A program made the translations under genes and the position numbers. Shown here one piece after another: positions 1-8,625 of a stretch of 64,000 bases of DNA (position 1 is its first letter; every line of letters begins with the position of its first letter). The DNA lies in contig NZ_CP154879.1 of NCBI RefSeq assembly GCF_039614765.1, forward strand, positions 124,001 through 188,000, in the 5' to 3' direction. Source of the stretch: Castellaniella sp. MT123 (lineage in GTDB: Bacteria > Pseudomonadota > Gammaproteobacteria > Burkholderiales > Burkholderiaceae_B). Under the pieces are notes generated by a model. It was not told where the DNA came from and ran no database searches. It saw only the letters and a list, made by a program, of their open reading frames with translations.

Positions 1-693
1 ACTGCCATGCGCGATGACCGAGCCATTGACCATGACGGTGATGGTATCCGCAATCCGGAAGACGGCATCCATATCGTGCTCGATCAGCAAAATGGCATGT
101 TCGTCCCGCAGCGACTCGAGCAGTTGCAGCATGCGCTCGGTTTCCTCCGGGCCCATGCCGGCCAGCGGCTCGTCGAGCAGCAGCACCTGCGGTTCGGTGG
201 TCAGGCTCATGGCGATCTCCAGCTGACGCTTCTTGCCGTGAGACAGGGATCCGGCCGGCTGATGCCGCAGGGACTGCAGTCCGGTTTGTTCCAGGACGCG
301 TTCGGCGGCCTCGTTGGACCGCCGACAGGCGGTGGCGGGTTGCAGCCAGCGCCAGAATCGCTGATAGCCGGCCTGAGCGGCCAGGCGGCAGTTTTCGTGC
401 AGCGACAGGCTGGGAAATATGGTCGTTCGCTGGTAGCTGCGGCCGACACCGGCCCGGGCGCGCCGTGGCTGCACCCAGCGGGTGATGTCCCGGCCCTGCA
501 TCCGGATCTCGCCGCTGTCGGCTGACAGCTCGCCCGAGAGCACGTTGACCAGCGTGGACTTGCCGGCGCCGTTGGTGCCGATCACCGCGTGGATGTTGCC
601 GAGCGGCAAGTCGATGCAGACTTTGTCCAGGGCTTGCAGGCCGCCGAAGCGGCGCGAGACATTGCGGGCCGAGAAAACAATGGAATCGTTCAT
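1..693 (-). CDS. ABC transporter ATP-binding protein, LivG family (partial, C-terminus beyond window)
   Basis: ATP-hydrolysing subunit of a branched-chain-amino-acid-type (HAAT) importer, here probably for benzoate or a related aromatic acid. Reading leftwards from the ATG at 691-693 gives 231 codons that are still open at position 1. The Walker A motif (GTNGAGKST), the signature region (LSHGKKRQLEIA) and the Walker B motif (VLLLDEP) appear in order, followed by the H-loop (LIEHDMD). The start ATG overlaps the stop of the upstream permease gene as ATGA, so the two are translationally coupled. The gene belongs to the leftward operon that also carries bclA and boxD. A LivF-type second ATPase would be expected just outside the window. 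The family call is firm; the substrate is inferred from context. Confidence 0.93.
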   Translation of the reverse strand, partial: MNDSIVFSARNVSRRFGGLQALDKVCIDLPLGNIHAVIGTNGAGKSTLVNVLSGELSADSGEIRMQGRDITRWVQPRRARAGVGRSYQRTTIFPSLSLHENCRLAAQAGYQRFWRWLQPATACRRSNEAAERVLEQTGLQSLRHQPAGSLSHGKKRQLEIAMSLTTEPQVLLLDEPLAGMGPEETERMLQLLESLRDEHAILLIEHDMDAVFRIADTITVMVNGSVIAHGS

Positions 694-1703
694 GGCTGTG
701 GCGTGTAGGATGAGGTGGGCTCGGGTAGAGCCGGGGTTTTCCGGCGTTTCCGGGGGCGATGCGACAGGCCTGCGAGCCCCTGGGGCAGCAGCGCGACCAG
801 CACGATGATGGTCAGGCCGAATGTCAGGTGCCAGTGCCCTGCCAAGGCGCCGAAAAGGGCTTCGGATTGAAAGAGCTCTTCCAGCAGGATCAGGCACAGC
901 GCGCCCAGCAATGCGCCCCATAGACGCCCGCTGCCGCCCATGATCACCATGAGCAATACCAGCCCGGATTGTTCCCAGTTGAGCAGTTCCGGATTGATGA
1001 AGCCGTCCTTGGTGGCATGGAGCATGCCGGCAATGCCGGCCAGTCCGGCGGCCAGAAGGTACGCCACGAATTTGTAGGCGAAAGTCGAGTACCCGGCGGC
1101 GCGCATGCGCTGCTCGTTGATGCGGATGCCGTTGAGTGCCGCGCCAAAGCGCGAGCCCCCCAGCACGGTCAGAAAGATCCAGACCAGGCCCAGGGTGGAC
1201 AGCACGAACAGGTAAAAGGCGCGCGGCTCGTCGATATTCAGCAGTGTCCAGTCTCCCAGGCGCCATTCGGGGCGGAAATACAGATAGATCCCGTCGCTGC
1301 CGCCGCCGAATTGCGTATCGTGGAACACGTAGTAGGCCATTTGCGCGAAGGCCAGCGTGATCATGATGAAATAGATGCCGCGGGTGCGCAGGGACAGCGC
1401 TCCCGTGATCGCGGCATAGGCCATGGCGGCCGCCAGCACGCTGGGCACCAGGAAGAAGAAATTCCCCGCGCCGGATTCGGGCGCGAGCAGGGCGGTGGCA
1501 TAGGCCCCCGCGCCAAAGAAAGCGGCGTGTCCCAGACTGATCAGGCCGGCGCCCCCCACAAGCAGTTGCAGGCTCATGGCGAACAGGCCATAGATCATGA
1601 TCTTGACGGCCAGGCCCGCGTAGTATTCGTTGACTACCCACGGCAGGATGGCAAGAATGCCGAGCGTGATCAGGATCGGGGCGGCGGTTTTTGTGATGCG
1701 CAT
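690..1703 (-). CDS. Branched-chain-type ABC transporter permease, LivM family
   Basis: Inner-membrane permease of a HAAT-family importer, 337 residues, the usual LivM length. It shows many hydrophobic segments and the conserved LivM stretch around GLISLGHAAFFGAGAYATA (about residues 53-71), followed by LSLRTRGIYFIMITLAFAQM. The C-terminal 20 residues are polar and basic. It lies 3 bp downstream of the LivH-type permease gene and overlaps the ATPase gene by 4 bp, so all three should be made together. The operon link to benzoate-CoA ligase suggests aromatic acid uptake rather than leucine uptake, but that is inference. Confidence 0.93.
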   Translation of the reverse strand: MRITKTAAPILITLGILAILPWVVNEYYAGLAVKIMIYGLFAMSLQLLVGGAGLISLGHAAFFGAGAYATALLAPESGAGNFFFLVPSVLAAAMAYAAITGALSLRTRGIYFIMITLAFAQMAYYVFHDTQFGGGSDGIYLYFRPEWRLGDWTLLNIDEPRAFYLFVLSTLGLVWIFLTVLGGSRFGAALNGIRINEQRMRAAGYSTFAYKFVAYLLAAGLAGIAGMLHATKDGFINPELLNWEQSGLVLLMVIMGGSGRLWGALLGALCLILLEELFQSEALFGALAGHWHLTFGLTIIVLVALLPQGLAGLSHRPRKRRKTPALPEPTSSYTPQP

Positions 1704-1706
1704 GAT

Positions 1707-2588
1707 TCAGCCTCGAGTGAAAAGTCCTTGTGGCTTGAAGAGCAGAATCAAGGCCATCAGCAGGTAGGCCAGCATGCCGGCGATGCCAGGGAAGAACACC
1801 TGGCCGAAGGTATCGACGAAACCCACCAGCATGGCTGCCAGAAACGCGCCCCGGATCGACCCGATGCCGCCGATCACCACGATCACGAAGCTGATGATCA
1901 GGACCGAATGACCCATGCCGGGGTACACCGAGGTGACCGGCGCGGCGATGGCGCCGGCAAGCGCCGCCAGGGATACGCCGATGGCGAACACGATCCGGTA
2001 CAGGCGCTGGATGTTGATGCCCAGCGAGCTGATCATTTCCCGGTTGCTGGCGCCGGCGCGGATCTTCATCCCCAGGCGGGTCCGGGTCAGCACCAGGTAC
2101 ATGGAGAGTGCGACCGCCATGCAGACGACCGAGATGAACAGCCGGTAGACCGGGTAAGTCATCACGCCGCCCAGCGTGATCGAGCCATCCAGCCATTCGG
2201 GGAGTGTCAGCCCGTGCACGTCGTTGCCGATCAGGATGCTGCGCAGTTCCTCGAAGACCAGGATCAGACCGTAGGTCATCAGGACCTGCTGCAGGTGATC
2301 CCGGGTATAGAGAAAGCTGAAGAAGGCCCATTCCAGCACGTAGCCCAACGCGGTGGCCAGCAGGACGCAGACCACCACGGTGGCGACGAATCCACCCCCC
2401 AGAAACTGCTGGACGACCGGCTGCAGCGCGAAGGCCATGTAGGCCCCGATCATGTAGAAGCTGCCGTGCGCCAGGTTGATGATGCCCATGATGCCGAAAA
2501 TCAGCGTCAAGCCGCTGGCGATCAGGAACAGCAACAGTCCGTATTGCACGGCATTGAGGCACTGGATCAGGAATATGATCGGGTCCAT
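1707..2588 (-). CDS. Branched-chain-type ABC transporter permease, LivH family
   Basis: Inner-membrane permease of a HAAT importer, 293 residues. The N-terminal region (NAVQYGLLLFLIASGLTLIF) and the following GIINLAHGSFYMIGAY are characteristic of LivH proteins, as is the cytoplasmic-loop region near TRTRLGMKIRAGASNREM. It pairs with the LivM-type protein encoded 3 bp downstream. The substrate-binding protein gene lies 15 bp upstream. Substrate is inferred to be benzoate or a close analogue because the whole set is in the box auxiliary operon. Confidence 0.93.
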   Translation of the reverse strand: MDPIIFLIQCLNAVQYGLLLFLIASGLTLIFGIMGIINLAHGSFYMIGAYMAFALQPVVQQFLGGGFVATVVVCVLLATALGYVLEWAFFSFLYTRDHLQQVLMTYGLILVFEELRSILIGNDVHGLTLPEWLDGSITLGGVMTYPVYRLFISVVCMAVALSMYLVLTRTRLGMKIRAGASNREMISSLGINIQRLYRIVFAIGVSLAALAGAIAAPVTSVYPGMGHSVLIISFVIVVIGGIGSIRGAFLAAMLVGFVDTFGQVFFPGIAGMLAYLLMALILLFKPQGLFTRG

Positions 2589-2603
2589 GGAGGGCGCTCC
2601 GGC

Positions 2604-3761
2604 TTACAGCTTGCAGCCGCGGGCGGGATCGGCGAGCGCTTTTGACGCAATCCCGATGACCTGGTTGGCGGTCCCCCGGACTTCCCGCAGGTAGATATCC
2701 TGAATGGGGTTGCCCGCCTTGGACAGCTTGAATGTGCCGCGCGGGCTGTCGATCGTTGCGCCTTGCATGGCCTGGCGCATGGCACCCTTCTGGCTGGCAT
2801 CGCCCTTGACGGCGTTCAGGCCGGTTGCCAGCAGTTGGGCTGCGTCATAGCCCTGGACCGCGTAGACATCGGGCGCGATGGCCGGGTAGGCCTTGGTGTA
2901 GCTGGCCCGGAAGACCTTGTCCTTCGGGTTGTCCAGCCCGTCGGCGTAATGCAGGGTCGTCAGCAACCCCTGGGCCGCGTCGCCTTGCGCTTCCAGGGTG
3001 CCGTCCGTCAGGAACCCGCTGGCCAGCAGCGGAACGCGCGTGCGCAGACCGGCATCCGCGTAGTCCTTGACAAACTTGACCGCCCCGCCACCGGCGAAGA
3101 ACGTGAACACCGCATCCGGTTTTTCAGCGGCGATCTCGGTCAGCAGCGGCTGGAACTCGACCTTGGGAAATGGCAGCATCAAGCGTTTGGTGACCTTGCC
3201 GCCAGCCTTCTCGAAACCTTCCTTGAAGCCGTCGGTCGCCTCTTTGCCGGCGGCGTAGTTCCAGGTGATCGTGATGGCCGTCTTATAGCCTTTTTCGCGT
3301 GCGACCTGGCCCATGGCGTAACCTGGTTGCCAGTTGGTGAAGGATGTGCGGAAGACTTCCTTCGAGCATAGCGGACCCGTGATGGCGTCGGCACCCGCGT
3401 TCGGGATGATGAGCGTGGTGTCGGCCGCCTTCGCCGCCTTGGCCAGGGCCAGGGCCACGCCGGAGTGCACCGTGCCCACCAGAATGTCCACCTGGTCGCG
3501 CTTGATGAGACGGTTGGCGTTCTCCGTCGCCTTCGACGGGTCGGATTCGTCGTCCACCTTGAAGTATTGGATATCCTGGCCGGCCAGCTTGCCGCCTTGT
3601 TCGGCGACATAGAGTTTGAAGCCGTTCTCGATGGCCTCGCCGAGCTTCGCGTAGGTGCCGCTGTAAGGCAGCATGAAGCCCACCTTGACGGTCGCGCCGG
3701 CTTGGGTGCAAGCCAGGCTGACAGTGGCAGCCAGCAAGGCGCGGGTGATGGTTTTCTGCAT
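2604..3761 (-). CDS. Periplasmic ABC transporter substrate-binding protein (type 1 fold, aromatic acid type)
   Basis: Solute-binding component of the Liv-type importer, 385 residues. It begins with a typical Sec signal peptide (basic MQKTITR, hydrophobic core, cleavage probably after the alanines near residue 23), then the type 1 periplasmic-binding fold starting VKVGFMLPYSGTYAKLGEAI. The similarity pattern is that of the Leu/Ile/Val-binding family members found beside aromatic degradation genes. It lies 62 bp after the alpha/beta hydrolase gene and 15 bp before the LivH gene. Benzoate as ligand is inferred from position in the benzoyl-CoA operon. Confidence 0.9.
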   Translation of the reverse strand: MQKTITRALLAATVSLACTQAGATVKVGFMLPYSGTYAKLGEAIENGFKLYVAEQGGKLAGQDIQYFKVDDESDPSKATENANRLIKRDQVDILVGTVHSGVALALAKAAKAADTTLIIPNAGADAITGPLCSKEVFRTSFTNWQPGYAMGQVAREKGYKTAITITWNYAAGKEATDGFKEGFEKAGGKVTKRLMLPFPKVEFQPLLTEIAAEKPDAVFTFFAGGGAVKFVKDYADAGLRTRVPLLASGFLTDGTLEAQGDAAQGLLTTLHYADGLDNPKDKVFRASYTKAYPAIAPDVYAVQGYDAAQLLATGLNAVKGDASQKGAMRQAMQGATIDSPRGTFKLSKAGNPIQDIYLREVRGTANQVIGIASKALADPARGCKL

Positions 3762-3823
3762 GGTTCTCCTCCGGGGTGAACCGCGTTACCCGTTATGGGG
3801 CCGGGCTTGCGGTTTGGGTTGGC

Positions 3824-4666
3824 TTATTGACTGTGGATTGCTTGTTGGGGGACGGTCAGGTTTTCCATGAACCGGACCACCGCCTCGATGGTGGCCTGGG
3901 GTTGGTCGACATGGGGCGAGTGACGGCAGCCGCTCAGCACGCAGAGTTGCGTCTGAGGCGCCTGCCGCTGGATGCGCAGGATCTGTTCCAGGGATCCGTA
4001 CTGGTCGTCCTCGCCCTGGATGGCCAGGATGGGGCAGCGGATCGACGGCAGGAAAGATTCGATGTTCCAGGCGCGGAATGCGGGATCCAGCCAGATGTCG
4101 TTCCAGCCCCAGAAGGCCGAGTCCGCATCGCGGTGGTAGCGGCTCAGCTTGTACTTGAGATCCGTTTTGAGATACGTCTCGCGCGCCTGTTCGATACTGG
4201 CGATGGTCTGGTCTTCCACGAAGACGTGCGGAGCCGCTACGGCAATGGCCTTGACGCGTTCAGGATACATGGCTGCGTAGAGCAGGGCGATCGAGCCGCC
4301 GTCGCTGTGGCCGAACAGAATGGGTCGCTCGCGATCCAGACCCAGGGCTTTGAAGAGGACCGGCAAGGCTTCGCGCGCCTGGTCATGCATGAAGTGCGTG
4401 GGCCAGCGCATCGCCTCCGGCCTTGGGGTGCTGGCCCCGTAGCCATCGCGCGAAAACACCAGTCCCCGGCAGCCGGTGGCCGCGCACAGCTCATCCGGCC
4501 AGCTTTTCCAGAGCGCCACGGATCCCAGGCCCTCGTGCAGGAAGACCAGCAGATCGGCATCGCGCCGTTCCGGGGCGATGAGGCGGTACTCGATCTCCAG
4601 CGCCCGGTCCTGAAGCCGGATGGGGACGGTGGTCGGGCTGCTGGCGGATGATGTCGGCATGTTCAT
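3824..4666 (-). CDS. Alpha/beta hydrolase of the box auxiliary operon
   Basis: Predicted serine hydrolase, 280 residues, probably cytoplasmic (no signal peptide). The nucleophile elbow is GHSDGG with Ser121; the acid is probably in the GEDDQ stretch near residue 220 and the base His249 or His252. A helical lid lies at roughly 150-205. The gene starts 5 bp after the bclA stop, so it is part of the same transcript. Hydrolases of this family are regular companions of aerobic benzoyl-CoA genes, where a thioesterase or lactone-hydrolase role has been suggested. The actual substrate cannot be read from the sequence. Confidence 0.85.
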   Translation of the reverse strand: MNMPTSSASSPTTVPIRLQDRALEIEYRLIAPERRDADLLVFLHEGLGSVALWKSWPDELCAATGCRGLVFSRDGYGASTPRPEAMRWPTHFMHDQAREALPVLFKALGLDRERPILFGHSDGGSIALLYAAMYPERVKAIAVAAPHVFVEDQTIASIEQARETYLKTDLKYKLSRYHRDADSAFWGWNDIWLDPAFRAWNIESFLPSIRCPILAIQGEDDQYGSLEQILRIQRQAPQTQLCVLSGCRHSPHVDQPQATIEAVVRFMENLTVPQQAIHSQ

Positions 4667-4671
4667 GGTCT

Positions 4672-6234
4672 TTACGCGGGGACGCTCTCGTGTTGCTGCC
4701 GCAGGCGGAAGCGCTGGATCTTGCCGGTGGCGGTCTTGGGCAGATCGTCCAGGAAGATGATGATGCGCGGATACTTGTGCGGCGCCAGGTTGGATTTGAC
4801 GAAGGTCTTGAGTTCGAGCTCGATGGCTTCGCTATGGGTCGTGCCGGGGCGCAGGACGACATACGCGATCGTCTTGATCAGACCTTCGTGGTCGGGCGCG
4901 CCGATGACGGCGGCCTCGAGCACGAGGGGGTGGCGGATCAGCGTGCCTTCCACCTCCGCGGGAGAGACATACTGCCCGCTGACCTTGATCATGTCGTCGC
5001 TGCGACCGGCGTAGGTATAGTAGCCTTGGGCATCCACGGTGTACTTGTCGCCGCTCTTGAGCCACTCGCCCAGAAAGGTATCGTGCGACTTCTTGCGGTT
5101 GTGCCAGTACATGAGTGCCGCGCTGGGTCCTTTGATGTACAGATCGCCGATCTGGCCGACCGGGGTCGGGTTTCCGGCCTCGTCGCGCAGCTCGACCTCG
5201 TAGCCCGGGACGGGTTTGCCGGTCGTGCCGTAATGAATGTCGCCAGGCTGGTTGGTCAGGAAGATATGCAGCATCTCGGTCGATCCGATGCCGTCCAGGA
5301 TGTAGCAGCCGAAATGTTCCGTGAAGCGGTCGCCCAGGTCCTTGGGCAGCGCTTCTCCGGCCGATGCGCAAACTCGCAGGGTCAGCTGTTCCTTCGATGG
5401 CAGCTGTGGCGAGGACAGCATGCTGGCGTACAGGGTGGGGACGCCGCAGAATATGGTCGGGCGGTGGCGGGTCAGATGTTCGAACACGGCGTCCGCCGTG
5501 GGGCGGCCCGACAGCAGAAGGACAGTCGCCCCCACCGACAGCGGAAACGTCAGCGCGTTGCCTAGCCCATAGGCGAAAAACATCTTGGCGGCGGAAAACA
5601 CGGTATCGCTCTCGCGCACGCCCAGGATCGGCTTGCCATAGAGCTCCGCCGTATACCACAGGTTGCCATGCGTATGCACCACGGCCTTGGGCAGTCCGGT
5701 GGATCCCGAGGAGTACAGCCAGAACGCCGTCTCGTCGGTCTGCGTGTCCACGGGAGTCGGTGCGGGGGCCTGCGCCAGCGCGGCCTCGAAGTCGATCATC
5801 CCTTCAGACAGCGGCAGCTCTGGCTGAGCCACCACGATATGGGCGACTTCGTGGCTGACCTTGAGCATGGCCCGTTGCAGCACGGGCAGCAACGCCTGGG
5901 AGACGAAAGCAGCCTGGCAGCGGCTGTTTTGCAGGATGTAGGCGTAGTCGTCCGCGGTCAGCAGGGTATTGGCCGCGATGGGGACCACACCGGCCAGCAG
6001 CGATCCCAGGAAGCAGACCGGCCAATCCACGGTGTCGTGCATGAGCAGCAGGATGCGCTCTTCCCGGTGCAGGCCCAGTTGCTTGAGCAGGCCGGCGAAT
6101 CGGATGCTGCGCTGCTCCAGTTCGCCGTAGCTGAGCGATCGCTGGCCATCCAGGTAGGCTGTTTTTGTTGCACGGCCTGCATTGAGGTCGAACAGGTGCC
6201 GTGCAAAGTTCAGTTGCTCCGGGCAAGGTGCCAT
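4672..6234 (-). CDS. bclA: Benzoate-CoA ligase
   Basis: Activates benzoate to benzoyl-CoA with ATP, giving AMP and PPi; this is the entry step of the box pathway. The protein has 520 residues, the normal length of the benzoate-CoA ligase family. The phosphate-binding A3 motif YSSGSTGLPKAVVHTH is at about 174-189, the A5-type GSTEM motif follows, the A8 hinge region is GRSDDMIKVSGQYVSPAEVE, and the catalytic lysine is in TATGKIQ near residue 507. It lies downstream of boxD (63 bp) and directly upstream of the alpha/beta hydrolase. A related aryl substrate such as 2-aminobenzoate cannot be excluded, but the box context strongly favours benzoate. Confidence 0.95.
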   Translation of the reverse strand: MAPCPEQLNFARHLFDLNAGRATKTAYLDGQRSLSYGELEQRSIRFAGLLKQLGLHREERILLLMHDTVDWPVCFLGSLLAGVVPIAANTLLTADDYAYILQNSRCQAAFVSQALLPVLQRAMLKVSHEVAHIVVAQPELPLSEGMIDFEAALAQAPAPTPVDTQTDETAFWLYSSGSTGLPKAVVHTHGNLWYTAELYGKPILGVRESDTVFSAAKMFFAYGLGNALTFPLSVGATVLLLSGRPTADAVFEHLTRHRPTIFCGVPTLYASMLSSPQLPSKEQLTLRVCASAGEALPKDLGDRFTEHFGCYILDGIGSTEMLHIFLTNQPGDIHYGTTGKPVPGYEVELRDEAGNPTPVGQIGDLYIKGPSAALMYWHNRKKSHDTFLGEWLKSGDKYTVDAQGYYTYAGRSDDMIKVSGQYVSPAEVEGTLIRHPLVLEAAVIGAPDHEGLIKTIAYVVLRPGTTHSEAIELELKTFVKSNLAPHKYPRIIIFLDDLPKTATGKIQRFRLRQQHESVPA

Positions 6235-6297
6235 GGTTGTCTCCGAATCATCGAGTTTGAATGGGTTGTCGGGTCGCGAGAGTCTCTTTCGCGATGC

Positions 6298-7845
6298 TCA
6301 AGCGGGTGTGATCTGGCCGAGGACGCCGGCGGCCCCTTGGATGGCGGCCTGGCGATGATAGAAATTCAGTGCGCGCAGGCCGCCGAGTTCCTGGCCGCCG
6401 CCCGCGCGGCCAGGGCCGCCGTGATTGGATTGCGGCATGGCGTTGCCGTGTCCGGTCTGGGTTTTGGCCGTATCGGGGCTGATCAGGTGGACGCGTCCGT
6501 GGCTTTCCGCCAGGTGTGCCGCCGCGTGCGCCAGTGTGGATGGGTCTTCGCCATAGACCGAGGCCACCAATGAGCCCATTCCACGCCGCGCCAGGTCCAA
6601 TGCGTGTGCCATGTCGCGGTAGGGCATGAGGGTGGCAACCGGGCCGAACACCTCGGTCTGGTGGACCAGCGGATGCCGATCCGGATCCTGGGTGCCAAAG
6701 AGCGTCGGGGGCACGCAGGCGCTGTCTTCCGGGGCCTGGACGGTGATGCGGTTGCGGCCGTCGAAGAGCCTGTCGCAGGAGCCCGAGAGCGTGTCGATGC
6801 CGGTGTCCACCGCGGCGCGTTGGCTGCGGCTGACGAGGCTGCCCATGCGGATGCCCGGCGTGCGCGGGTCACCGACGGTGACTTTGGCAAGACGGGCCTC
6901 CAGTGCCTGAGCGACGTCGTCATAGCGCTTTGCGGGCACCATGATGCGGCGGATGGCGGTGCACTTCTGCCCCGATTTGCTCGTCAGTTCGCGCTCCACT
7001 TCGCGCACCAGTTGCTCTTCGGCCTGAAGGCTGCCGTCAGGGCCGAGGATGGCGCTGTTGATGCTGTCGGTTTCCGCGTTGAAACGCACGCCGTCGCGCA
7101 GGATGCGGGGGTGCCCGCGCAGTTCGGCCGCTGTGTCCGCCGACCCGGTGAAGGACACCATGTCCAGCGGGTCGAGCGCATCGAGCAGCCCGGCGGGACG
7201 GCCACAGACGATGCTCAGGGCGCCGTCCGGCAGGATGCCGGCCTCGAGCACGTCACGAACCATTTCCCAGGTCAGCCATGCCGTCGCCGTCGCCGGTTTG
7301 ACCACGATCGGCACGCCGGACAGCAGGGCAGGCGCGGCTTTCTCCCAGAGGCCCCAGGCCGGGAAGTTGAATGCGTTGATCAGCAGCGCCACACCGTGGG
7401 ATGGCACCAGGATGTGCTGGCTGGCGAAGGACCCGTCGCGGCACAGCGAAGCACGGTCGCCGTCGATCAGGCGGTGGGCGTCCGGCAGTGCACGGCCCAG
7501 CTTCGCATAGTAGGACAGCGTATACAGCGCACCGTCCACGTCGATCGAACTGTCGCGTTCGACGGTGCCGGAGTTTCGCAATGAAATATCCAGGTAGTGG
7601 TCCCGGCGGGACTGCAGTGTCTGATGGATCTGATCGAGCAGATCGGCTCGTTGGGGGTAGGTCATGGACCGTAGCGCGCCGCCGCCGTGGGTGCGTGCCC
7701 AGCGGTAGCAGCCCGCCATGTCGATCTGATCCGCGCCGGCCCAGGCAAGCGTCGTGCCCAGCACCGGATCCAGAAGTGCCTGACGCGTGCCCGCCGACGT
7801 GGGATGCCAGGTGGATTCTGTGTGGTTCAGTAATTCGATGGTCAT
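6298..7845 (-). CDS. boxD: 3,4-dehydroadipyl-CoA semialdehyde dehydrogenase
   Basis: Oxidises the ring-cleavage product of BoxC, 3,4-dehydroadipyl-CoA semialdehyde, to 3,4-dehydroadipyl-CoA, using NADP+ in characterised family members. From the ATG at 7843-7845 the protein has 515 residues, matching known BoxD proteins; a TTG 54 bp further upstream would extend it but neither start has a clear ribosome binding site. The aldehyde dehydrogenase fold is visible through AFNFPAWGLWEKAAPALLSG, PIVVKPATATAWLT, VSFTGSADTA, and the catalytic cysteine in SGQKCTAIRRI. It sits between the DUF4863 gene and bclA. Confidence 0.93.
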   Translation of the reverse strand: MTIELLNHTESTWHPTSAGTRQALLDPVLGTTLAWAGADQIDMAGCYRWARTHGGGALRSMTYPQRADLLDQIHQTLQSRRDHYLDISLRNSGTVERDSSIDVDGALYTLSYYAKLGRALPDAHRLIDGDRASLCRDGSFASQHILVPSHGVALLINAFNFPAWGLWEKAAPALLSGVPIVVKPATATAWLTWEMVRDVLEAGILPDGALSIVCGRPAGLLDALDPLDMVSFTGSADTAAELRGHPRILRDGVRFNAETDSINSAILGPDGSLQAEEQLVREVERELTSKSGQKCTAIRRIMVPAKRYDDVAQALEARLAKVTVGDPRTPGIRMGSLVSRSQRAAVDTGIDTLSGSCDRLFDGRNRITVQAPEDSACVPPTLFGTQDPDRHPLVHQTEVFGPVATLMPYRDMAHALDLARRGMGSLVASVYGEDPSTLAHAAAHLAESHGRVHLISPDTAKTQTGHGNAMPQSNHGGPGRAGGGQELGGLRALNFYHRQAAIQGAAGVLGQITPA

Positions 7846-7912
7846 GATGGGTATCGGTTCGCGCGGGATTCGGAAAGGGACTGCGGGGATCGCATCCAAT
7901 GGAAGTCGACGT

Positions 7913-8374
7913 TCAGTGGAAGTCGATTTCCCCGTTGGGCAGCAGATAGAGAACGTAGGACTCGCCCGACGAGACGGTCGGCCGGTGTGTGGTCTGGGGG
8001 CCGTAGACCAGCCAGCCTGCCGGGTGATCGTCGAAGCGGGCGTTGCCGTCGATCGGCAGATTCAGGTCGATTTCGCCGGATGGATGTGTGTGGCGGGGGC
8101 CGACCAGATTCTTCATGAGCACGATGTCGCACGAGAAACCGTCGAGTTGCGCATCGGGCGGTATGACGCGGCCATAACGGATGCCGCCGTGTTCTTTGGC
8201 ACAGACCCAGCCATCGCGTGTGCCGTCGAGGCAGATCGTCAGGATCTGGTGGTACAGCGCGCCGCCGGCGGGGAATTTCCGGTTGAGATCCTCGCCCAGT
8301 GCGGCGTCGAGGGGTCGTCCACCGATGAACCGGGTAACGGGCTGCAGCAGGTGAAGAAGCGTGTCATGGGTCAT
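7913..8374 (-). CDS. DUF4863 (PnbB-like cupin) protein, first gene of the box auxiliary operon
   Basis: Small cytoplasmic protein of 153 residues of the DUF4863 family, which includes the 4-hydroxylaminobenzoate lyase PnbB. Visible features are a cupin-like C-terminal half with RHTHPSGEIDLNLPID, where the paired histidines and glutamate could bind a metal, and GWLVYGPQTTHRPTV. It is the promoter-proximal gene of the leftward operon, ahead of boxD and bclA. Members of this family recur in box clusters of betaproteobacteria but have no established role in the pathway. A nitroaromatic function is possible by family name but nothing else here supports it. Confidence 0.85.
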   Translation of the reverse strand: MTHDTLLHLLQPVTRFIGGRPLDAALGEDLNRKFPAGGALYHQILTICLDGTRDGWVCAKEHGGIRYGRVIPPDAQLDGFSCDIVLMKNLVGPRHTHPSGEIDLNLPIDGNARFDDHPAGWLVYGPQTTHRPTVSSGESYVLYLLPNGEIDFH

Positions 8375-8454
8375 GGTGTAAGCGCTTTCGCCGTGTTCCG
8401 TATGGGGGCGGAAGTCCTGGCGATGGGGCGGCGGAAGTTTGTCGCGGTGTGCTT

Positions 8455-8483
8455 ACAGTAAGTTCCGACTTGATGTGTGTCAA
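8455..8483 (-). promoter_or_regulatory. Promoter of the leftward box auxiliary operon
   Basis: On the minus strand a perfect -35 TTGACA (8478-8483) is followed after exactly 17 bp by TACTGT (8455-8460) as -10. Predicted transcription start is near 8448, about 74 bp upstream of the DUF4863 start codon. The -35 forms the left half of TTGACACACATCAA. The -10 is a weak match, so an activator may be needed. Confidence 0.6.
8470..8483. promoter_or_regulatory. FNR/CRP-like palindrome over the -35 of the auxiliary operon promoter
   Basis: TTGATGTGTGTCAA fits the FNR-type pattern TTGAT-N4-(A/G)TCAA exactly and extends by one more base pair on each side (C and G). On the minus strand it reads TTGACACACATCAA, 12 of 14 identical to the element in the boxC promoter. 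It is centred about 28 bp upstream of the predicted start, so a bound regulator would block RNA polymerase. The identity of any binding protein is inference. Confidence 0.45.
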
Positions 8484-8492
8484 GCAATATAG

Positions 8493-8506
8493 TGCATATT
8501 TAATGA
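8493..8506. promoter_or_regulatory. Degenerate BoxR operator (TGCA-N6-ATGA)
   Basis: TGCATATTTAATGA resembles the perfect site at 8630-8643 in one full half (TGCAT) and partly in the other. It lies 9 bp upstream of the -35 of the auxiliary operon promoter, a position suited to modulating that promoter. TGCA repeats are the known recognition motif of BoxR/BzdR regulators. Confidence 0.4.
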
Positions 8507-8611
8507 GATTCTAGGGTTTCCGATAAGCTGACGTTGGTATCGATCCCTCCTTTCAGGAGGAGAATTCGCTGGAGAAGATGAATTGGATTTCATAAACTAT
8601 GAAGAAAAAAT

Positions 8612-8625
8612 TTGACTCACGTCAA
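8612..8625. promoter_or_regulatory. FNR/CRP-like palindrome over the -35 of the boxCBA promoter
   Basis: TTGACTCACGTCAA is an inverted repeat TTGAC-N4-GTCAA. It is nearly identical to the minus-strand element at the divergent promoter (shared form TTGACWCACRTCAA) and sits at the same distance from the predicted start (about -28). Confidence 0.45.

Noticed and set aside
969-2645. Long open frame of 558 codons on the plus strand opposite the Liv permease genes
   Set aside because: It is antisense to two well-conserved permeases; the translation is Gln/His/Asp-rich, typical of high-GC shadow frames, and has no domain.
7913-8374. Reading the DUF4863 gene as evidence of a nitrobenzoate pathway
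   Set aside because: No nitroreductase or protocatechuate-type genes are present; the neighbours are complete box genes.
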